Shown: positions 33,419 to 38,613 of the stretch, piece by piece
Position numbering within the stretch: position 1 is the stretch's first letter
How the letters are laid out: every line of letters begins with the position of its first letter
DNA from: an uncultured Sphingomonadales bacterium
Lineage (GTDB): Bacteria; Pseudomonadota; Alphaproteobacteria; Sphingomonadales; Sphingomonadaceae
NCBI GenBank assembly: GCA_937863505.1
Contig: CALMGC010000234.1
Location: 1-38,613, forward strand
Direction: 5' to 3'
Length of the DNA: 38,613 bases
Position numbers and translations under genes: made by a program
Notes under the pieces: model-generated
Databases searched by the model: none
What the model was told of the DNA's origin: nothing
The model's input: only the letters and a program-made list of their open reading frames with translations

Positions 33419-35178
33419 GCCTGCACCAGCGCGCCGGGTGATCTTACATAAGTGTCGCGGATCGCGGCGGCCGAATAATAAGCCAGCGCCGCCAGCGTTC
33501 CGGTCGGGTTGTAGCCTGCGTTCTGCGGGAACAGCCCCGCGCCGGTGACGAACAGGTTGTGGACGTCCCAGCTCTGGCCATAGCGGTTGACCACGCTGTC
33601 ACGCGGGGTCGCGCCCGTCATCGTCCCGCCGACGACGTGCGTGGTCTGATAAGGGACGATGCTGAACGGCGCGGTGCGCTTCTTCACCGCAAACGACGTC
33701 GGGTGCATTTCCCGCGCGATGTCGGCCATGCGGTCGGTGACCCAACTCGACATGCGGATGTCGTTGGGCGGGAAGTCGAACGTCATGCGCAGCATCGGTC
33801 GACCGAACTGATCGCGATAGGTCGGATCGAGGCTGAGATAGTTGCCGCGCTGTGCATGGCTCGCGCATTGGGAATTGATGGCGAAACTATGATTGTAGTT
33901 CTTCGCGGCGGCTCGCTTCCATGCAAGTCCCCAGCCAGGTGTGCCATCGGGAACGGGCATCGTCTCGATTGGTCGCCCGTTGGTGACCTGCGCGCTGACC
34001 TCGCCTCCGCCTATGAAGCCCAAGCCCTCGTGATCGAAATTGTCACCGTTATAGTCATCGATCACCATCCCCAGCGCCCCCGCACCGATGAACGGGTTTA
34101 TACGCTTGTCGTCAAAGAACATCTGCACCGAGCTGGTGGTCTGGTAGCAAAAGTTCCTGCCGACCACGCCCTCGCCGGTTGCGGGATCATAAGGCTTGCC
34201 GATACCGGAGACCAGTAAGAGGTGAACATTATGTAGCTGGAACGCGGTCAGCACCACGATCGACGCGGGTTGGAAATACTCCTGTCCCGCACCATCGATA
34301 TAGGTCACCCCCGTCGCGGTGAGCCCGTCGGGCGTGCGCTCGACGCGCAGAACCTCGCAGCCGGTGCGGAGTTCGACGTTCGGTTTTGACAGGACATACG
34401 GGATCAGCGTCGCTTGCGGGGAGGCCTTGGAATAGTTGCCGCACCCGAACTGCTCGCAAAAGCCGCAGAACGTGCAAGCGCCGAGCTGCGCGCCGAACGG
34501 GTTGGTAAACGCGCGCGACATATTTCCGCCCGGTTGCGGGAACGGCGACAGGCCCATCTTCCGCACGGCTTCGGCGAACATGGTCGGGGCATAGGACTGC
34601 TTCATCGGCGGGTTCGGAAACTCTTCCGACCGCGCGCCTTCGAACGGGTTGCCGCCCGGCTGGATAGCTCCGTTCAGGTTCCCCGCCTTGCCCGTCGTGC
34701 CGCAGACCCGGTCGAACATCGTGTAATAAGGTTCGAGCTCGTCATATGTGACCGGATAGTCTTGCACTGTCAGGTCCGCGACCGCCGCGCGTCCATAGCG
34801 CTGTTCGTTGTGGCTGCGGAGCCTGAAGTCGGTGGGCAGGAACCGCCAGATCTGCCCGTTCCAGTGAACGCCGGAACCGCCCACTCCCGTCCCCGGCAGA
34901 AAGGCTCCCCAACGGCGGATCGGGAGCGCCTGCTGACCGACGTTGTTGCGGAACGTCATCGTCGAGTGCGACGTGTTCTGGAACAGATGCTGTCGCTGCA
35001 CATAGCGCAGCTCGTCGGGGTCGAAGGTCGTCGCGAAATCGACGGGGGTGTCGCGCGCGCCGGCGCGCTCCAGCGCGAGCACACCCAGCCCCGCATCGGC
35101 CAGTTGCTGCGCCATGATCGCCCCGGTCCAGCCGAACCCGACCAACACAACGTCCACCGGTTTCATGCGCGTCGCCAC
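33415..35178 (-). CDS. GMC-family FAD subunit of a gluconate 2-dehydrogenase-type enzyme
   Basis: The catalytic flavoprotein (587 residues) of a membrane-bound sugar or sugar-acid dehydrogenase. An FAD-binding Rossmann motif VGFGWTGA is at about 13-20. A cysteine cluster C235-x2-C238-x2-C241-x4-C246 (ACTFCGFCEQFGCGNYSK) resembles the iron-sulfur region of FAD-dependent glucose dehydrogenases. The GMC active-site His lies in YQTTHVVGGTMTG and the Asn in NAGYNPTGTLAALA. GTG at 35178 is preferred because GGGGAG lies seven bases upstream and three bases separate it from the preceding stop; ATG at 35166 is the alternative. There is no Tat signal in this chain; export would be piggy-back on subunit 3. 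Substrate (gluconate or other) is inferred. Confidence 0.92.
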   Translation of the reverse strand: MATRMKPVDVVLVGFGWTGAIMAQQLADAGLGVLALERAGARDTPVDFATTFDPDELRYVQRQHLFQNTSHSTMTFRNNVGQQALPIRRWGAFLPGTGVGGSGVHWNGQIWRFLPTDFRLRSHNEQRYGRAAVADLTVQDYPVTYDELEPYYTMFDRVCGTTGKAGNLNGAIQPGGNPFEGARSEEFPNPPMKQSYAPTMFAEAVRKMGLSPFPQPGGNMSRAFTNPFGAQLGACTFCGFCEQFGCGNYSKASPQATLIPYVLSKPNVELRTGCEVLRVERTPDGLTATGVTYIDGAGQEYFQPASIVVLTAFQLHNVHLLLVSGIGKPYDPATGEGVVGRNFCYQTTSSVQMFFDDKRINPFIGAGALGMVIDDYNGDNFDHEGLGFIGGGEVSAQVTNGRPIETMPVPDGTPGWGLAWKRAAAKNYNHSFAINSQCASHAQRGNYLSLDPTYRDQFGRPMLRMTFDFPPNDIRMSSWVTDRMADIAREMHPTSFAVKKRTAPFSIVPYQTTHVVGGTMTGATPRDSVVNRYGQSWDVHNLFVTGAGLFPQNAGYNPTGTLAALAYYSAAAIRDTYVRSPGALVQA

Positions 35179-35181
35179 GGC

Positions 35182-35982
35182 CTAACTCCCCGCGCGCCAC
35201 GCGGCGCGACCGAGCAGCCCTACCGGCTCGTACGGCACATGCTCGCCATGCCGGCTGATCCAGTCGGTGTAGTCGTAGCGCGCGCCGGGAAAGCCGATCA
35301 TCTTCCAGCCGCCCATGTCACGATTGCCGCCGTAGATCGGGTCGGCGAAATAGCCCTCCTTCACGTTCTGCAGCAGCATGGTGAAGAACTCGCGCGCGTC
35401 GACGCCGTTGAGGTTCACCTTTCCGGCTTCGAGTTCGCTCAGAACCGCATCCTGCTGTTGCGCCGTCAACGTGGTGAAACCCTTGCCGTGCTTGCCCTTC
35501 ACGTGCGCCTCGGTTCCGGCGATGGCGGCCCGGTAGTATTCGGAAGGCGCGAGGCGGCTTTGATAGCCCTGGCTGGGCGTCCCGCTCGGCCAGGGGCCGC
35601 CAAGGTAGAGGTGGTCGCCCCTTCCCCAAGGACCCGCCAGCTGCCGGTCGATGAACGTCGGCACCCCCGCTTCCGACGCCCCCGGCCCGGTCGGGTCGGG
35701 CGGGATCAGCCGGTCGGCCGCGGCGCTCACAAAGGCTAGCTCGGCCGCGGTCAGGAACGACGTTCCGGCCTGTACCGAATCCGTAGGCAGGTCGGCCATG
35801 CCGTCCTGCCACGGCAGCGTTCCGGTGATCCGGGACCCCTGCGATCCGAGCCCGAGCGGTGCCGAGATCACATCGGCCGTCGCGACCGCGCCCAGGCCCA
35901 CGACGCCCAGCAATGTGCGTCGGTTCACCAAGCCCTTGCGGGACCTTTCGCGTCCCGGCGCGTCGACCGTCTCGTCCGGCAT
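35182..35982 (-). CDS. Gluconate 2-dehydrogenase subunit 3 family protein (Tat-exported small subunit)
   Basis: The small subunit that carries the twin-arginine signal for the flavoprotein complex. The N-terminus MPDETVDAPGRERSRKGLVN then RRTLLGVVGLGAVAT is a Tat signal with the RR pair. The mature chain has FLTAAELAFVSAAADRLIPP, GPGASEAGVPTFIDRQLAGP and NVKEGYFADPIYGGNRDMGG, followed by WKMIGFPGARYDYTDW, all typical of this family. ATG at 35982 is preferred (GAGG nine bases upstream); a GTG at 36009 would add nine residues before the signal. It is first in the operon with the FAD and cytochrome c subunits. Confidence 0.92.
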   Translation of the reverse strand: MPDETVDAPGRERSRKGLVNRRTLLGVVGLGAVATADVISAPLGLGSQGSRITGTLPWQDGMADLPTDSVQAGTSFLTAAELAFVSAAADRLIPPDPTGPGASEAGVPTFIDRQLAGPWGRGDHLYLGGPWPSGTPSQGYQSRLAPSEYYRAAIAGTEAHVKGKHGKGFTTLTAQQQDAVLSELEAGKVNLNGVDAREFFTMLLQNVKEGYFADPIYGGNRDMGGWKMIGFPGARYDYTDWISRHGEHVPYEPVGLLGRAAWRAGS

Positions 35983-36052
35983 CTTGCATGGCCTCGCATC
36001 GACAAGCACGGTGCCAAGTGCCCCGGCCCCCCGAACCTCCGCCGTGAAACGG

Positions 36053-36066
36053 CAAGTTGGAACTTG
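36053..36066. promoter_or_regulatory. Perfect dyad CAAGTT-GG-AACTTG before the dehydrogenase operon
   Basis: A 14-base perfect inverted repeat 71 bases before the ATG of the first dehydrogenase gene. Just beside it is a GCCGT-GAA-ACGGC hairpin (36041-36053), and a 10-base palindrome GATCATGATC lies at 36105-36114. The dyad is a candidate repressor operator for the operon; no regulator gene is adjacent. Confidence 0.45.
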
Positions 36067-36203
36067 TCGCGTCTATACCGAAACAGAACGGGCTAGTTGA
36101 TCTTGATCATGATCGCGAAACGCGACGTAATTAGGCGTTGAACCTGCCACGCCGGTGCAGGGCCATGTTGTCGCTTCAAATGCTCGGGTAAGTTGCCACA
36201 CGC

Positions 36204-36506
36204 TCAATCGTCGACAACCGTCGCGGACAGCGGGAGAGTTGCGGCGACCGAAAGTCCCAGCGCCACGCAGGGGAGCGGCGCTCCCGCCCCGAACGCGCGC
36301 GAGATCCGGCCCGCCAGCCAGACGGTCGCGATCGCGACACAGATGCCCCAAGCCACTTCGGAGAGGCGCGATACCAGCATTGCCTCCATCGATCCGATAT
36401 GGGGCACGAGCAGAACGATCGTCGCCGTGATCCCCGCGAGCCTGCTAGCGCCGTCGACGTTCGCCGCCCGGCGGAGTCGGCTCGAAGTGGTGGTTCGAGA
36501 GGACAT
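36204..36506 (-). pseudogene. FUSC-family transporter fragment
   Basis: An open 100-codon frame resembling only a small piece of the fusaric acid resistance / aromatic acid exporter (FUSC) membrane family: ASRLAGITATIVLLVPHIGS, then LVSRLSEVAWGICVAIATVW and LAGRI, which form two membrane helices of the usual repeat. Full-length members have 350-700 residues with 10 or so helices, so this is a fragment lacking most of the protein. Just upstream, another frame (ALNVLSNHHFEPTPPGG) also looks related, suggesting a frameshift. ATG at 36506 exists but lacks a ribosome site. Confidence 0.55.
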
Positions 36507-36534
36507 TCAGCGCCGGATGCTGTGCTTCACGCTG

Positions 36535-36600
36535 TTTTGGCATGCGCTCGCGGTCATCGGCGGGCACGGGCCGCCGCTGCTGCTGCTGATCCATGGTCAT
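36535..36600 (+). pseudogene. Alpha/beta-hydrolase N-terminal fragment
   Basis: The frame reads FWHALAVIGGHGPPLLLLIH then GHYA. This is the oxyanion-hole strand of an alpha/beta hydrolase of the haloalkane/fluoroacetate dehalogenase type, normally V-G-x-G-PPLLLLHG. It stops being homologous at once where the next pseudogene's stop begins (36600). Only about 22 residues remain. Confidence 0.4.
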
Positions 36601-37728
36601 TATGCGAGATCGACAACGATCTTCTCGCCCGAAACGCCCTGCTTTTGAAGTTCGAGCGCCTGTTGAAGCGCTTGCAGGCCATGGCCCGCGACCCGTGCAG
36701 GCGGTGCCGGCCGATAGCTGCGCGTCGCAAGCGCCTCAGGCAGGAAGTCGACATAGACGGCGTGGCTGACCTCATTGTCTTTCAGGCTCGTCCCGAAAAT
36801 CTGTTTCGTCTCGACGTTCGCCGGGCGATCCTCGGGCGCCGGGCGTGTGGTGGTAACGAAGCGGCGGCCCTCGCTTTGACTCACCACCGTAAAGCACTGT
36901 GCCATGTTGCCTGTGGCATGAAGCGCGCCGGCGAAGTCGGTACCGCGCAATGCTGCTTTCAGCGTTTCCACGATATCCGGGTCATTGTGATCAAACATCG
37001 CGCTCGCGCCCAACGCTTCAACCAACGCACGATTGTGCGGCGACGCCGTTACGATGCACGCATATCCGGCTGCCCTCGCAAGCTGGATCGCGTTACATCC
37101 GACGCTGGACGATGCACCCCAGATGAGGACTGTTTGTCCGTTCCGCTGAGCCGATACCCGCGGATACTGCAACCCCAGATGATCCTTCTCGAACAGACCG
37201 CAGGCCGCCGTGCCAAGACCGAGGGGGAGAACCGCCGCATCCGTGAAGGACAGTTCGGGAGGAATCGGGCTGGCCATGTTCTCCAAAAGGATTGTGAAGT
37301 CCTGGAAAGCGCCTTGCGCCGCCTGGTTCGTCGTGGTCCCCACCGACTGGCCCAGCACTCGGTCGCCGACCTGAAATCGTCGTATGCCTTCGCCGGTCGC
37401 GACGACCTCGCCGGCAACGTCGCTGCCCAGGACCGCTGGATAATCGAGCAACGGGAAGATCGCGCTGTCCTGCAGGATCCAGTCGACCGGATTGATGCGC
37501 GAGCAGACCCGCCCCGCCGCTGATCGCCAGAAGCTGCCCTTCCTCAAGTCCGACGAGTTCCAGGCCGAGCAGCGCGGTCAGGCCGTTCATCGGCAGCGTG
37601 GCCGCCTCCGTCAGGCAGACATTGGCTGGGATCGGCACAACTGACGCGGCCGGAACCTCATAGCCGCCGCGTCCCGTGTAAGTGACGGCGGAACTGACGA
37701 GCGGTTGCGCTTCCAATCGGTCCATCAT
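36600..37728 (-). pseudogene. Chimeric remnant of two zinc-type alcohol dehydrogenases / quinone oxidoreductases
   Basis: Two partial medium-chain dehydrogenase genes abut out of frame. From ATG 37728 (AGGAGG nine bases before it) the first encodes MMDRLEAQPLVSSAVTYTGR, then GGYEVPAASVVPIP and LTEAATLPMNGLTALLGLEL with GLEEGQLLAISGGAG: a middle piece lacking the first 80 or so residues. Near 37510-37525 it breaks, and in another frame a second dehydrogenase begins at about its residue 35, NPVDWILQDSAIFPLLDYPA, then LGSDVAGEVVATGEGIRRFQ, VLIWGASSSVGCNAIQLARA, and runs to a natural end at 36600. The second lacks its N-terminal strand and has no good start. Neither piece should yield a working enzyme. 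Confidence 0.75.
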
Positions 37729-37977
37729 GCCGATTGTCCTCCTAGTCGCTTGGTCCGGCACCGGGCGCTTATCCACGTTCCCAGAAAAAAATATTAACGG
37801 ACATCAATAGGTTTGGCAGCGGGTTCCACCTATGTGCGCCGCAGCTGCTGCTTGCCGGAACCGTTTTGTTCGGGCCCAAATCGGTAGGATTAACTACGGA
37901 CAGTCTTCCACGCAGTGTAAACCTAGCAGAAATCAAAGCCTTCCGACTGAACGGGGAAGCTCGTCGTCAAAGAATGA

Positions 37978-38347
37978 GATATCGACGGGGCGCTGCGCGC
38001 CGCTTTCTCTTTGGGCTTCGAACCCAAAAACGTGCTGACCGAAAATGCCGCGGTGCTGCTCGCCGCCAAGCTCAAGACCGAGCTCCAGATCGGACGGCAT
38101 CTTGTCCACGCGTTCGAAGCTGGATTCGGCGCGAGCGTGAAGCCGGTCGACGCAGCGACCGTCGACGGCGTGCTCTCCCGCCAGATCGACGACTTGGAGC
38201 CGTTCTTTCCGAAAGAAACGCGGCATCAAAGTCGCCAGCATTCATTCGAACATGGCGGCCAGCTACGACAAGGTGGTCGCCGACGTTGAACAGACGGACA
38301 AAGCCGGAATGTCCGCTCAGGCCAGACGCAAGCGTCGGTGCAGATAA
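37978..38347 (+). pseudogene. Unidentified coding remnant readable in two frames
   Basis: After a TGA, one frame reads IDGALRAAFSLGFEPKNVLT then ENAAVLLAAKLKTELQIGRH and VDGVLSRQIDDLEPFFPK; near 38215 the sense of the sequence passes to another frame, RGIKVASIHSNMAASYDKVV then ADVEQTDKAGMSAQARRK, ending at 38347 over the end of the minus-strand Crp gene. Composition and amphipathic helices look protein-like, but I do not recognise the family. No start codon with a ribosome site. The 230 bases before it (37744-37977) are AT-richer and hold nothing I can name. Confidence 0.35.
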
Positions 38348-38613
38348 TTCTCGTCGAACCCGGCTATTTGCACCAGCTTGGAAGGGTTTATGATCGTGAC
38401 GCTGCCCCGCTTCAGCGCCATCGCGCCCGCCAGCCGTAGCTCCTTGAGCACCCGGTTGATGTGAACCGCCGTCATGCCGAGCGCGTCTGCGAGGATCAGC
38501 TGCGATAATGGGAGCGCGAACTCATCCCCCGGGTCAGGCCGATGTTTCGGGCACGCAGGTATAGCTCGCAGATCAGATGCGCGACGCGCTCGATCGAGCC
38601 GCGCCGCCCCATG
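38317..38613 (-). pseudogene. Crp/Fnr-family transcriptional regulator, frameshifted and cut by the window edge
   Basis: The C-terminal helix-turn-helix half of a Crp/Fnr regulator: GRRGSIERVAHLICELYLRA then RNIGL in one frame; then, after a run of five G (near 38530) that appears one base short, DEFALPLSQLILADALGMTA, VHINRVLKELRLAGAMALKR and IINPSKLVQIAGFDENYLH to TGA at 38317-38319. AVHINRVLKEL is the recognition helix. The cyclic-nucleotide-fold N-terminal domain lies beyond the window. A -1 shift just before the DNA-binding domain would remove DNA binding, unless it is a sequencing error in the G-run. Confidence 0.75.

Noticed and set aside
1..38613. Search for CRISPR arrays, tRNA or rRNA genes and insertion sequences
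   Set aside because: No regularly spaced repeats, no tRNA-like cloverleaf or rRNA sequence and no transposase motif were recognised by eye; a dedicated scan would be needed to exclude small ones.

Overview
The window looks like a chromosomal segment of a high-GC alphaproteobacterium, most likely Sphingomonas or a close relative. The evidence is GC-rich codon use with frequent GTG starts, two large TonB-dependent receptors, a Crp/Fnr regulator of the sphingomonad kind, and a palindromic 'CCCCGGC...GCCGGGG' repeat of a type I associate with this group. No rRNA, tRNA, CRISPR array or insertion sequence was seen. Genus is inferred from protein flavour only.

Left part (1-6.7 kb) is ordinary core genome: an acyl-CoA dehydrogenase running off the left edge, a Sua5-type threonylcarbamoyl-AMP synthase with a palindromic repeat inserted in frame in its interdomain linker, msrA, galE overlapping a CitE-like lyase, then a minus-strand run of a sedolisin (S53) peptidase, a small hydrophilic unknown and a PAP2 phosphatase.

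From 7.0 to 13.9 kb sits a four-gene operon, jetA-jetB-jetC-jetD, a Wadjet SMC-family anti-plasmid system. Every gene starts with GTG and every junction overlaps. JetC has Walker A, signature and Walker B motifs, and JetD carries the Toprim acidic residues, so it looks intact. It lies between a core peptidase gene and a lipoprotein-like esterase, with coding-like debris on its right side.

From 14.3 to 28.1 kb comes accessory metabolism and signalling. It holds an esterase diverging from a broken HxlR regulator with an intact-looking operator, a small arabinan-type utilisation locus (GntR/FCD regulator, TonB receptor, Tat-exported GH43 enzyme) flanked by two CHASE4-GGDEF-EAL proteins, and a second TonB receptor.

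From 28.1 to 38.6 kb the sequence is a patchwork. A plus-strand group (PPC/DUF296 protein, secreted VOC protein, OprB-like porin) converges on a minus-strand operon for a membrane-bound gluconate/sugar-acid dehydrogenase (subunit 3, flavoprotein, triheme cytochrome c). Together they suggest periplasmic sugar oxidation. Around them lie several dead genes: cytochrome b561 (three frameshifts plus an amber codon), a FUSC transporter fragment, an alpha/beta-hydrolase fragment, a chimera of two zinc-type alcohol dehydrogenases, an unidentified relic, and a frameshifted Crp/Fnr gene at the right edge. All assignments were made by eye, without database searches.
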